Source: Streptomyces sp. NBC_00258
GTDB lineage: Bacteria; Actinomycetota; Actinomycetes; Streptomycetales; Streptomycetaceae
Reading direction: 5' to 3'
Assembly: GCF_036182465.1 (NCBI RefSeq)
Contig: NZ_CP108081.1
Coordinates: forward strand, 7,068,001 to 7,132,000
DNA: 64,000 nt
The notes under the pieces were generated by a model that had not been told where the DNA came from, searched no databases, and worked only from the letters and a program-made list of their open reading frames with translations. Below are positions 41,863 through 51,200 of the stretch, in pieces. Within the stretch, counting starts at the first letter, position 1. Each line of letters opens with the position of its first letter. A program made the position numbers and the translations under genes.

Positions 41863-42788
41863 ACTCGTCCCTGACCATGCCCGTCGTGGTCGGCGCCGTC
41901 CTGGGCCTGGGCATCTACGCCCTCGTCCGCGCCATGATGCCGTCCAAGCGCAGCGCGGTCTCACAGGTCGCGCGCATCGACGCGATGCGGGCGCGGGGAG
42001 CGGCGTACGAGTCCTCGCACCGCACCACCTCCGACACCGGGCGGCTCGGCAGCGTACGGACCGGAGTCGGTGCGCGCGTCTCCGAGTTCTACATGCAGCA
42101 GGGCTGGGAGCTGCGGTCGTTGCGGGCCGACCTGGCCGTGCTGGACCGGAGTTGGGAGAACTTCCTCGCGACGAAGGTGCTGCTGGCGGCGGCCGGGCTG
42201 TTCTTCGGCCCGTTCATGTTCGCCGTGGTCTGGACACTCGGCTTCGGCCGCAGCCCCGTCATCCCGGTCTGGCTCGCGCTGATGTTCGCGACCCTCTTCT
42301 TCTTCCTGCCGGACCTGGAAGTACGCAGGGACGCGGCGGAGAAGCGGCGTGACCTGCGGCGCGTGATCGGCGCGTATCTGGACCTCGTGTCGATGAGCCT
42401 CGCGGGCGGCCGGGGTCTCCCGGAGGCCCTGATGGCCGCCGCCGAGGTCTCCGACGGCTGGGCCACGCAGCGCATCCGTAATGCGCTCGCGGACGCCCGG
42501 ATCACCGGCATCAGCCAGTGGCAGGCGCTCGGTTCCCTGGGCGAGGACCTGGGGGTGGAGGAACTGAAGGACCTGTCGGCCTCGTTGGCGCTGGTCGCGG
42601 ACGACGGCGCGAAGGTGCGCGAGTCGCTCGCCTCCCGGGCCGAGACGATGCGGCACCGCGAACTCGCCGAGATCGAGGGCAGCGCGGGTGAGAAGTCGCA
42701 GTCGATGCTCGTCGCGCAGCTGCTGCTCTGCGCGGGCTTCCTCGTCTTCCTGATCTTCCCGGCGGCGATGCGTGTGTTCCAGGTCTGA
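41859..42788 (+). CDS. tadC: TadC-like inner-membrane pilus protein
   Basis: 309 residues. N-terminal membrane segment, a pair near 105-150, T2SF core (AYLDLVSMSLAGGRGLPEAL ... EDLGVEELKDLSASLAL) and a C-terminal segment LVAQLLLCAGFLVFLIFPAA. It completes the TadB/TadC platform. The ATG overlaps the TadB stop by 4 bases. Confidence 0.88.
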   Translation: MNSSLTMPVVVGAVLGLGIYALVRAMMPSKRSAVSQVARIDAMRARGAAYESSHRTTSDTGRLGSVRTGVGARVSEFYMQQGWELRSLRADLAVLDRSWENFLATKVLLAAAGLFFGPFMFAVVWTLGFGRSPVIPVWLALMFATLFFFLPDLEVRRDAAEKRRDLRRVIGAYLDLVSMSLAGGRGLPEALMAAAEVSDGWATQRIRNALADARITGISQWQALGSLGEDLGVEELKDLSASLALVADDGAKVRESLASRAETMRHRELAEIEGSAGEKSQSMLVAQLLLCAGFLVFLIFPAAMRVFQV

Positions 42789-42862
42789 CTCCGGCACCGA
42801 CAACTGCATCCTCGAACTGCTCTGAAATGAACTCGAGAACTGTCTTGAGAGGACAACTCACC

Positions 42863-43114
42863 ATGAACGGACGGAACTTCAGCACCGGGATCCCGGGGGT
42901 GGACTTCCTGATCACCTTCCTCCAGGGGCGGGTGCAGCGTGCCCGCTCCGGCGAGCTCGACCGTGGTGCGTCCGCGGTGGAGTGGGTCATCATCTCGGCG
43001 GTCGTCGTGGCGATCGTCGGCGTGGTCGCCGCGATCATCAACGCCGCGCTGAGCGACGGCGCCAACAAGGTCGGCGACTGCATCAAGGGCGCGGACGCGG
43101 GCAGCACCTGCTGA
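42863..43114 (+). CDS. Flp/TadE-type pilin
   Basis: 83 residues. The prepilin motif is LDRGASAVEWVIISAVVVAI: a processing Gly, Glu at position +5 and a hydrophobic helix that packs the pilus. Two Cys in the C-terminal end (GDCIKGADAGSTC) may form a loop. It is likely the major pilin, processed by the peptidase at 51.2-52.0 kb. GAGAGGACAACTCACC precedes the ATG at 42863; an ATG 36 bases upstream (MNSRTV) is less likely. Confidence 0.85.
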   Translation: MNGRNFSTGIPGVDFLITFLQGRVQRARSGELDRGASAVEWVIISAVVVAIVGVVAAIINAALSDGANKVGDCIKGADAGSTC

Positions 43115-43164
43115 TTCCGCTCTCCGACTCTCTTCCCTCTCATATCTCTCATACGGGGTAACTG

Positions 43165-43608
43165 GTGAGCGTACGACGCTGGGTACGCCGCCGGGTGGAG
43201 GCCGCCTCCACCCGCGGCGACTCCGGCATGACCGCGATCGAGTTCGTGCTGCTCACGCCCGTGCTCTTCTTCATGATCTTCGCCACCGTGCAGTTCGCGC
43301 TGTACTTCTTCGCCGACCACGTCGCCCAGGCGGCGGCCCAGGCCGGCGCCCGCAAGGCCCGCGCGACGGCCGACGAACAGCCGGGCGCGTGGCGCGGCGA
43401 GGCACGGGACGTCGTCGACAGCTACATCGCGCAGCTGGGGCCGCAGTTGGTGCTCTCCCCGAACGTGGAGATGCTCCAGCCGGAGCAGAACACGGTGGGC
43501 GTGGAGATCACGGCGAAGGTGCCGTCGGTGTTCCCGGGGCTGGACATGACGGTGCACGCTCAGTCCTCGGGACCGGTGGAGCGGTTCGTGCAGGAGGAGG
43601 GCAACTGA
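43165..43608 (+). CDS. TadE-like pseudopilin
   Basis: 147 residues. Prepilin-like GDSGMTAIEFVLLTPVLFFM with Glu+5, a single membrane helix, then an outer domain of about 95 residues. It is a TadE-family minor pilin. GTG start in a 50-base gap after the pilin gene. Its stop TGA shares a base with the next start, so translation is coupled. Confidence 0.85.
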   Translation: MSVRRWVRRRVEAASTRGDSGMTAIEFVLLTPVLFFMIFATVQFALYFFADHVAQAAAQAGARKARATADEQPGAWRGEARDVVDSYIAQLGPQLVLSPNVEMLQPEQNTVGVEITAKVPSVFPGLDMTVHAQSSGPVERFVQEEGN

Positions 43609-44120
43609 TGGGTGCGCTTCCTGCCGGGGTGCGCTCGGCGGTACGGGAGTCCGGGGACTTCGTACGGGACCATGTGCGGGACTTTGTACGGCAGCGGGCT
43701 CGTGCCGTCACCGCAGCAGCCGCGGGCGCCCGCGACCGGGGGCTGTCCACCATCGAAGTGGTCATCCTGGCCCCGGTGATGATCCTCTTCATCCTTGTCC
43801 TCGTGGCCTTCGGGCAGCTCGTGGACGGGCGCGGTGCGATCGACGGCGCCGCGCGGGACGCGGCCCGGGCCGGCTCGATCCAGAAGAACCACGCCATCGC
43901 CATGTCCGAGGCCCGCAAGGCGGCCGCCGCGGACCTCGACGACGTCTGCTCGGGTCCCGTGACCGTCAACCAGACGAGCGCGGGCTTCGAGCCCGACAGC
44001 ATCTTCACGGTCGAGGTGAGCTGTGAGGTGCGGGGCCTGGCGATGCTCGGGCTCGACGTCCCCACGACGCTGACCGCGAGCTTCAGTTCGCCGATCGACC
44101 CCCTGCGGAGGGCCGCGTGA
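43608..44120 (+). CDS. Second TadE-like pseudopilin
   Basis: 170 residues. A basic N-terminal stretch of about 45 residues precedes the prepilin segment RGLSTIEVVILAPVMILFI with Glu+5. The mature domain has a Cys pair (DDVCSGPV and VSCEVRG). The 45-residue lead is longer than usual for TadE. The start overlaps the previous stop by one base. Confidence 0.85.
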   Translation: MGALPAGVRSAVRESGDFVRDHVRDFVRQRARAVTAAAAGARDRGLSTIEVVILAPVMILFILVLVAFGQLVDGRGAIDGAARDAARAGSIQKNHAIAMSEARKAAAADLDDVCSGPVTVNQTSAGFEPDSIFTVEVSCEVRGLAMLGLDVPTTLTASFSSPIDPLRRAA

Positions 44121-44584
44121 ACATCCCTCCCGCCGTACGCGACTGGGTCTCCGCCCGCCGCACGCGGCTCGACGACCGGGGCTCGGGCGCCGGAGCGGTC
44201 ATCATCTTCGCCCTCGTGTTCCTGTCCCTCTCGGCCTTCGTCATCGACGGCGGCCTGTCGATCTCCAAGCGGGAACGCGCCGCCGACATCGCCGAACAGG
44301 CCGCCCGGTACGCGGCCCAGGACATCGACCGCGAGGCCCTGTACGAGAACGAGGGCGGCCCCGCCCCCATCCTCTTCGAGAACTGCGGCGCCCGGGTCAA
44401 GGCCTTCGCCCAGGAGATGGGCATGACCGGCGCGGACATCGCCGCCACCCACTGCGTCGCCGCCACCGCCGACGAGGTCGAGGTGGAGGTCCAGCTCACG
44501 TACTCGCCGGTCTTCACGGGGATGTTCTACGGCGGCGACGTGACGGTCCGGGGGCGGGCGGTTGCCGAGAACGAGGTCGGCTGA
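44117..44584 (+). CDS. TadG-like pilus-associated protein
   Basis: 155 residues: a basic leader, a prepilin-like segment GSGAGAVIIFALVFLSLSAF with a lone hydrophobic helix, then FVIDGGLSISKRERAADIAE, the typical start of the TadG outer domain, with two Cys later. It is a shortened TadG without the von Willebrand domain. GTG start overlaps the previous gene by 4 bases and it ends the pilus operon. A WXG gene converges on it. Confidence 0.8.
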   Translation: MNIPPAVRDWVSARRTRLDDRGSGAGAVIIFALVFLSLSAFVIDGGLSISKRERAADIAEQAARYAAQDIDREALYENEGGPAPILFENCGARVKAFAQEMGMTGADIAATHCVAATADEVEVEVQLTYSPVFTGMFYGGDVTVRGRAVAENEVG

Positions 44585-44660
44585 CGGGGTGGACAGCGAG
44601 GCCGGCTGAGGCGCGGGCGCCCACTCACGCGGACGGGGCGGCCCGCTTGCCGCCGCCGTT

Positions 44661-44987
44661 CTACTTGCCGCTCTCGCCGCCCTTGCCGTCGGACTTCACG
44701 CCCTCGGAGACCTGCTTCGCCAGGTCGTCGTCCAGCTTCTTGAACTCCCGCACGATCGCCTCGGACATCTGGGCCAGCGCGTCGAGCGCCTGGTTGATGT
44801 CCTCGCGGCCGTCCTCCCAGTTGGACTCGAAGTCCTCCAGCTTTTCGTAGACGCCGCCGTCACCGATGTCGTCCTTGTAGGACTCGAAGAGCTTCTTGGT
44901 GTGGTTCATCCGCGACTTGATGTCACGCAGCCGGGTGCCGTAGTCCTCCAGCTCACTGAGCGGCAGCGCGAGGTCGGGCTTGCCCAT
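44661..44987 (-). CDS. WXG-type secreted protein (third small member)
   Basis: 108 residues, helical hairpin. FESNWEDGREDI in the turn and EFKKLDDDLAKQV at the end match the motifs of the WXG partners at 22387 and 27816. The ending is Gly/Ser/Lys-rich. It is the last gene of a leftward group with three exported proteins and has no toxin-like gene next to it. It may be a structural substrate or a partner for the RHS protein, which has none upstream. Confidence 0.8.
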   Translation of the reverse strand: MGKPDLALPLSELEDYGTRLRDIKSRMNHTKKLFESYKDDIGDGGVYEKLEDFESNWEDGREDINQALDALAQMSEAIVREFKKLDDDLAKQVSEGVKSDGKGGESGK

Positions 44988-45111
44988 GTGCGTTCCCCCT
45001 GTGGTGTCCGTGCCTCGGCGGCTCGTGTCTGCTGTCTGCGCAAGTTGTGACTATATGAAGCGGACGATACCCCCGTCACCCGCGCCGACAATGCCCCGCC
45101 GGTCCCGTCGT

Positions 45112-46128
45112 CTACTTCGAGTCCGTCATCCGGTACTCGTACGCGATCACCGAAGGCTTGCCCGACTTCGGCAGGGTGGCGAGCGTCATGCCCTGGAAGG
45201 TGTCGGTGACGAGGGCGCGCTTGGCCGGGTTGTAGACGGACTCCTCTTTGTTCGGGGTGATCTCGAAGCTGCCCATGTACTGCTGCTTGAGCAGCGTCTC
45301 CTGGGTGTGGGCGGTCGGGACGACCGCGAGCACACCGCCGTCGGCCAGCCGCAGCGCGTAGGTCTTCCCGTACGCCGGGTCCTTGGCGAAGTACTTCTTG
45401 GTCGCCCACTTGGCCAGATCGAATGTGTCGCGCCCCTTGTAGAGCTTGAGGGCGTCCTTGGCCGGGTCCGTGGTGTGGGAGATCCCGGCGCCGGCCTTCT
45501 TCCCACCGGTCTCGTACAGGTCCTCGAACGCCGCGCTCACTTCGTTCGGGGCGAGGGCTCCGACACGGGTGGAGGGGGCCACGGCGGTGGCGAGACCGTG
45601 GTCGCCGGTGTCGATCGCCGGGATCGGTGCCTCGGCGTAGACCGCCGACGTCAGCTTCCAGGCGCCGCCGTCCTTGTCGAAGACCAGGAGGGCGGGGGTC
45701 TTCGATCCACTGGCGGTGGCCTTGACGGCGAACCAGTCCCCACCGGCGGGGATGTAGTACGTACGGTCCTGGTAGGTGAAGGGCTTCTCGTAGTCGCTCC
45801 GGTCCGCCTTCGTCCAGGTGCCGAAGGTCTTGTAGTCGGCCTTGCTCTGCTCGTGGACCTGGCCGCCTTCGACCGTCGCCAGCAGCTTGGCGTTCTGCGT
45901 TTTGTTCGCCTTGCCGTTGACAGCCGCGTAGTTGTCGACGATCTTCGCCGCCTGCTCGCGGGTCACGGCGCCCTTGGGGGCGGCGGAGGCCGAGGCTTTC
46001 GGGCCGGCCTTCCCGTCGTCGTCCGTGCTGCCGCCGCACCCGGTGAGAGCGACGGTGGAAGTCAGCCCGAGCATCAGCAGAGCGATGCCGGTCGTGCGTG
46101 CGGCGCGTGCCGGGTGGGGGGAAGCCAT
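45112..46128 (-). CDS. Large secreted lipoprotein, unknown function
   Basis: 338 residues. Signal peptide with lipobox LTGC near residue 31, a charged linker, then a mature domain of about 290 residues that is mostly beta with two apparent halves (TYYIPAGGDWFAVKA and YALRLADGGVLAVVP). The family is widespread in Streptomyces; function unknown. It is 124 bases upstream of the WXG gene and follows the secreted-protein gene by 91 bases in the same direction. Confidence 0.75.
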   Translation of the reverse strand: MASPHPARAARTTGIALLMLGLTSTVALTGCGGSTDDDGKAGPKASASAAPKGAVTREQAAKIVDNYAAVNGKANKTQNAKLLATVEGGQVHEQSKADYKTFGTWTKADRSDYEKPFTYQDRTYYIPAGGDWFAVKATASGSKTPALLVFDKDGGAWKLTSAVYAEAPIPAIDTGDHGLATAVAPSTRVGALAPNEVSAAFEDLYETGGKKAGAGISHTTDPAKDALKLYKGRDTFDLAKWATKKYFAKDPAYGKTYALRLADGGVLAVVPTAHTQETLLKQQYMGSFEITPNKEESVYNPAKRALVTDTFQGMTLATLPKSGKPSVIAYEYRMTDSK

Positions 46129-46219
46129 GGTGTGCGCGTCTCTTCTTCTGTTGTGGGGACTCGGGGCAGGGGAACGCCTGCCGCGAAGGGAACGACTGCC
46201 GCGAAGTGGTGGCCGCGCG

Positions 46220-47290
46220 TCAGCGGTTGATCGACTGGATCTCCTGGACGTTCATGTCCTGGGTGGTCTCGAAGGTGCCGTCGGGCAGGTCACCGCCCGC
46301 ACCGCCGTTGCCCTCCCAGGAGATCTGCCAGGTGACGGAGGCCTTGAGCGCGTACGGCTCTCCGCCGGTGGCACGCAGGTACGTGATCCCGCAGGGAGGC
46401 GCCTGCTCGGCGTCGCCCTTCTTGTACGGGGTGCCGATGGAGCCGTCGTCGTTGATCTCACACTCACCGGAGGCGGGGTAGGTCTCCGCGTCCGCCGTAC
46501 CTGGTTCGAGATGAAGACTCACCGGCTTCGCGGTGGTTTCTGCCCAGATGCCCGTGTTGGGGAGTTCGGCACGGACCTGGACGTCTTGGAACGTGCCCTT
46601 GTCCAGCCACACCCAAGTGGGCAGGTTGACCGTGGACTTGGCCTCCGGCCGCAGCTCGATCTCCGTGTCGGGGACCTCGATCTTGTCGTAGGCGTAGTCG
46701 GCCAGGGTCTTGGGAGTCGGCGCGTTGGGCACGTCGGGGATCTGGCCGGCGTCCTGCCAGAACATGATGAGGCCGCAGTCCCAGGAGTCCGGGTCGGAGT
46801 CGTCGGGCGCGACGCTGCGCCAGAAGTAGCCGTCCTTGCCCTTGTTGTAGTCCTCGTAGCCGGGGGCGGACGTCCAGTTGTCGTCCATGTTGTCTTCCGG
46901 CTTGCCGTCCTTGTAGTGGTCGGTCCAGAGCCCCTTGCCGATCCACGACTGGTGGATGCCGACGTCTCCGACACCGTCCGACTCGTCCACGAAGCGCTCA
47001 AGGCTCTCGGGGGTGAAGACGGGCTCGTACCAGCAGGCCGGGGGCTTCCAGTTCGGGTCGACCGCCCCGAGATTGCCCTTCTTCCCGCCGCCGTCTCCGC
47101 CCTTGGGGTACGAGATCCGGATCTGCGAGTGGGTGGCGGAGGCGTAGAGGTCCTTTCCGCCCGCGCCGCCGGACGACTCGCCTTCATGTCCCGGTTCGCC
47201 GAGGGCGAGTGCCGGTGACGGCGCCAGTGCGGTTGTCAGTGCCAGCGGGACGACCAAACCTACGAGGACGTACCGAACAGTGCGCATCAT
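46220..47290 (-). CDS. Secreted protein with NWKPP-CWYEP motif, cassette copy B
   Basis: 356 residues. Signal peptide ending ALALGEP; motif NWKPPACWYEP near residue 85 and end VQEIQSINR. It is a paralogue of the protein at 18577-19638 and shares its beta-rich C-terminal region, with extra Cys (WDCGLIMF, GECEIND, PPCGITY). Starts at ATG 47290 whose A also belongs to the lipoprotein stop, so coupling is certain; ATG 47287 and GTG 47296 are alternatives. Confidence 0.75.
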   Translation of the reverse strand: MMRTVRYVLVGLVVPLALTTALAPSPALALGEPGHEGESSGGAGGKDLYASATHSQIRISYPKGGDGGGKKGNLGAVDPNWKPPACWYEPVFTPESLERFVDESDGVGDVGIHQSWIGKGLWTDHYKDGKPEDNMDDNWTSAPGYEDYNKGKDGYFWRSVAPDDSDPDSWDCGLIMFWQDAGQIPDVPNAPTPKTLADYAYDKIEVPDTEIELRPEAKSTVNLPTWVWLDKGTFQDVQVRAELPNTGIWAETTAKPVSLHLEPGTADAETYPASGECEINDDGSIGTPYKKGDAEQAPPCGITYLRATGGEPYALKASVTWQISWEGNGGAGGDLPDGTFETTQDMNVQEIQSINR

Positions 47291-47919
47291 CAGCACCCTC
47301 CCGGCTTCGTCTCGACGGTCTGGGTCTTCCAGACGCCGTTCGCCTCTCTCCCCAGACTCGTCCGGTACTGCACCTTCGGGGACTCACCCTTGGGAGTGCC
47401 GGCCTTCTCGCCGGTCTTGAGGTCCTTGCTGAAGCCCTTGCTCTCGTCGACGCAGTAGAAGAGCGTGGCGCGCTTCTTCGTCTTGCCGATGTAGGTGATC
47501 TCGGGGGCGTAGGCCTTGACTTCGCCGACGATCGTCAGGCCCTTGTAGCCCTTGACCCACGCGGAGCCGGTACTCATCGCCCCCTGCCCGCTGTAGAAGG
47601 ACATGGAGGCGGCCTCCGGGTCGCCCTCGATGATGGCGGCGTACGAAGCCCGAAGCCGTTCCTTGCCGTCGTTCAGAGCGGTCTGGAGTTCGGGATCGCT
47701 GTCCGTCCAGCCCTCGAAGTCCGCCTGGAAGCTCTTCGGCAGCTCGATGACGGGCCGGTTTGCCTTCGAAGCCGCGGACGCCGAAGCCGACGGACTCGAC
47801 CCCTTGTCCGCCCCCTTGATGTCGTCCGACGACGAGTCGTCGCCCCCACCACAAGCGGTCAGCAGAAGCGCCGCGGTGGCGGCGAGCGCGGCAGCGGTGG
47901 TCACGGTGCGGCGGGCCAC
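47290..47919 (-). CDS. Secreted lipoprotein, cassette copy B
   Basis: 209 residues. Lipobox LTAC after a short signal peptide; Ser/Ala-rich linker; domain of about 150 residues with a mid Cys (LFYCVDES) and a final Cys as the last residue. It is a paralogue of the lipoprotein at 17933-18592, with the same order relative to the NWKPP protein. The GTG start at 47919 follows GGGGGAG; the longer frame upstream is not supported. First gene of the leftward group. Confidence 0.78.
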   Translation of the reverse strand: MARRTVTTAAALAATAALLLTACGGGDDSSSDDIKGADKGSSPSASASAASKANRPVIELPKSFQADFEGWTDSDPELQTALNDGKERLRASYAAIIEGDPEAASMSFYSGQGAMSTGSAWVKGYKGLTIVGEVKAYAPEITYIGKTKKRATLFYCVDESKGFSKDLKTGEKAGTPKGESPKVQYRTSLGREANGVWKTQTVETKPGGC

Positions 47920-48239
47920 GGGTGTACTCCCCCTGTATAAGGCATGTGTGCAACAGAGAACGAAGCTACCAGGGGCACGTAGAGGGCCTCGGGGCGGTGG
48001 TGGGGGATTGTGTGGGGATCGTGAGATCTGTGACGTGACAGTTGCGAAGTGCTTGGAGCCCAGGCGTGGAACGGCGGACGCCCGAATGGAAATCGCGGGC
48101 ATAGCGGGCGGGCGGTGAGGAATCGGTCGGGCTCAAGGACTGCTTCTCTCCCCGCCCTTCGACACCCTCAATAAGATCTAAGTAGGCTCAGCACACCCCC
48201 GCTCTCCCTCCCTCCACACACGACACCAGGACACCCGCC
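47920..48239. promoter_or_regulatory. Divergent control region of lipoprotein B and the LysM/BTAD gene
   Basis: 320 bases without a supported gene. TAAGAT at 48172-48177 is AT-rich and could be part of a promoter for the rightward gene, but no fitting -35 was found. Otherwise nothing specific. Confidence 0.3.
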
Positions 48240-51200
48240 ATGGCGCGACGTACCACTTCCAACTCGACGGGAAGCTCGCCGGGTCCGAGGAATCGGACGC
48301 CGCAGCCCCTGCCTCGGCGGCGCCGTACGTTCGGGGACTTTCTGAAGGCGTTTCTCGCCTTCGTGGCCCTGCTCGTGCTGCTGATCGGGGTGCCCGGGGC
48401 GCTGGCCTCGCAGATCGGGTGGCCGCTGCCGAGCGGTTCGCCGAGTCTGGACTGGCTCCAGAAAGAGATCAGCGTCGATACGTTCATCAATACGCTGACC
48501 GTCGTCGTCTGGTTCGCCTGGGCCCAGTTCACCGCGTGCGTGCTCGTCGAGGTGAAGGCCGCCCTGTCGGGCGTCGGGCTGCCGAACCGCGTGCCCGGCG
48601 CCGGCCCGAGCCAGCTGCTCGCGCGGCAGCTCGTCGCGGCCCTGCTGCTCGTCGGCGCGACCGCCGCGAGCTTCACGCCGGGCCTGTCGCAGCTCGGGCA
48701 GCAGCTGGACGGGAACCAGCGGCCGGCCGCCGCGGCCGCGCAGCAGACGCCGGGCGGGCTCCTCGGCCAGCAGCAGGAGCAGGCGGCCTCGACGGCCGCC
48801 GCCCTGGCCGAGCAGGCGGCCTCCGCCGCCGCGCACGCCGAGAGCGGGACCGCCGCCCACGCCTCCGACGACGACACGAAGTTCTACCGGATCCAGCCCC
48901 CCGAGGGCCGTCACCACGACTCCCTCTGGGAGGTCGCGGAACGCCACCTCGGCGACGGGCGGCGGTACAAGGAGATCTACCAGCTCAACAAGGACCGTAC
49001 GCAGCCCGACGGTTCGAAGCTCTCCGAGGCCAGCCTCATCCGGCCCGGCTGGATCATGGAGATGCCCGGCGACGCCCGCGGCGGCGAGCTGGTGGAGATG
49101 CCCGACGAGGCCCCGAAGGTCTCGGAGGAAGTGCAGCAGCAGATCTCCGACTACGCCAGGACCGGTGGCGCCGGCGGACAGCAGGGGAGCGGTCAGCAGG
49201 GCGGCGGCTCCGGGTCCCTCGACCGCGACACCGCCCACATCAGCCTTCCCGAGCAGCGGCCCGCCCCCGACAAGGGGCACCAGCAGGGGCAGGACGAGCG
49301 GCAAGGACAGCAGGGGCAGGAGCATGCCGCCCCGGCCGCCGGTGAGGACGGCGGGTTCGGGCTGCCGCAGGCACTGCTCGGCGCGCCCCTTCTCGCCGCC
49401 GGTCTCCTCGGCGCCCTCGGCAGGCGCCGGCGTCAGGCGCTGTGGCAGTCCGCCCTCGGTGCCGTCGGCGGGCGGCGCGGCATGGAACCGCCGACGCCCA
49501 CCGGCGCGGCCGCCGACGCGCAGGACGCGCTGCTGGTGGGGGCCGACCCCGAGGGCGTACGCCTTCTCGACCTCTCCCTGCGCGGGCTCGCCGCGTCGCT
49601 CGCGGGCGAGTCCCGGCCGCTGCCGACCGTCTACGCGGCCTGGATGAGCGGCAACGGCGACCTGCACCTCCAGCTCGCCCAGCCCGCCGGAAAGCCGCCG
49701 GCGCCCTGGCAGCTCGGGCAGGACCAGACGTTCTGGATGCTCGCGAGGGCAGACGCCGAGCGGTACGAGGACGTCGACACGGCCGCTCCCTACCCCGGCC
49801 TCGTCAGCCTCGGCACGATGGACGACTCGCGGCTCCTCCTCAATCTGGAGGCCGTGCCCGGCATCGTCTCACTGAGCGGCCGTGAGCAGGACCGGGCGGG
49901 CGTGTTCGCCTCCGTGGCCGCCGAGTTGGCCACCAACGGCTGGTCCGACCGCATGACGATCACCCTCGTCGGCTTCGGCGAGGACCTCACTCCTCTCGCG
50001 CCCAACCGGCTCCGCCACCTCGACGACATCGAGGCGCTCGTGGAGACCATGGAGGCGGAGACGCGGCAGCGGCGCGGCGCGCTGGGTGCCGCAGGGCACG
50101 ACTCGGTCCTGACCGGGCGTACGGGCCCTGCCCAGCACACCCGTTGGGCCCCGCACCTCGTGCTGCTCGCCGCCGAGCCGTCCGCCGAGGACGCCGTCAC
50201 GCTCGCCGAACTGGCCGCCGACGCGAGCCGGTTGGGCATCGGGTACCTCGTCGGCACGCAGTCGGGCGATCTGCCCGGTGCCGCCTGGGAGATGGAGATC
50301 ACCAGCGAGGGCAAGCTCCTCGCGCCGCTCCTCGGGCTCGAACTCGACGCGCAGCTCCTGCCGGTGTCCCAGCAGCGGGCCGTCGTCGAGCTGTTCACCG
50401 ACGCCGACCCCGAGCGCGACGACGACCGCCCCACCACCACCCCGCCGTTCCTCGTCGACATCAGCGAGCAGGGGCGTCCCGCGGTGTACGCGCGGCTCGT
50501 CGGCCCGTACGAGATCATCGGCCTCGAAACGCCGGACGGTGAGCGCAGCCCGCTGCTGCACGAGGCGTTGGCGCTGCTGCTTCTGCACCGCGAGGGTGTG
50601 CATCCGCGGGTGCTGTCCTCCGCGCTGTGGCCGCGCGGCGTCACGGACGACGTGCGGGACGCGCTCGTCGAGCGGCTGCGCACCTGGCTCGGCAACGACC
50701 CGGACGGTACGCCGCGACTCGGCACCGACTCGACCGGGCGGCTCAAGCTCGCCAAGTCCGTGGTGTCCGACCTGGATGTGCTGCGGTCGCTGTACCACGA
50801 GGCCACGCAGGGGCGGGGCGCCAACAGCCGTGCCGTGCGCGGGCGTCTGCTGACCGATGCGCTGGTGCTGGTGCGGGGACCGTTGCTGGCCGAGCGGCCC
50901 GCGGGGCGGTACGGGTGGCTGACCCACGAGATCATCGACGCACAACTGCCGCTGCTCGTCGCGGACATCGGGCTCGCCCTGTCCGCGTTCCACCTGGAGA
51001 AGGACCGGGCGGAGAAGGCGATCGAGGCGCTGAACGCGGCGCTCGGCTCCGCGCCGGGCGATGAGCGGCTGTGGAACGAGTTGCTTCGGGCCACGCATGC
51101 CACCGGTGACAGTGATCGCCTCAAGAGGCTTGCTGCGGATCTGGTGGCGCGGAGCGGGGCACGTGGGCTGCCGCCCAGGACCGAGGCCCTGCTGGACGAG

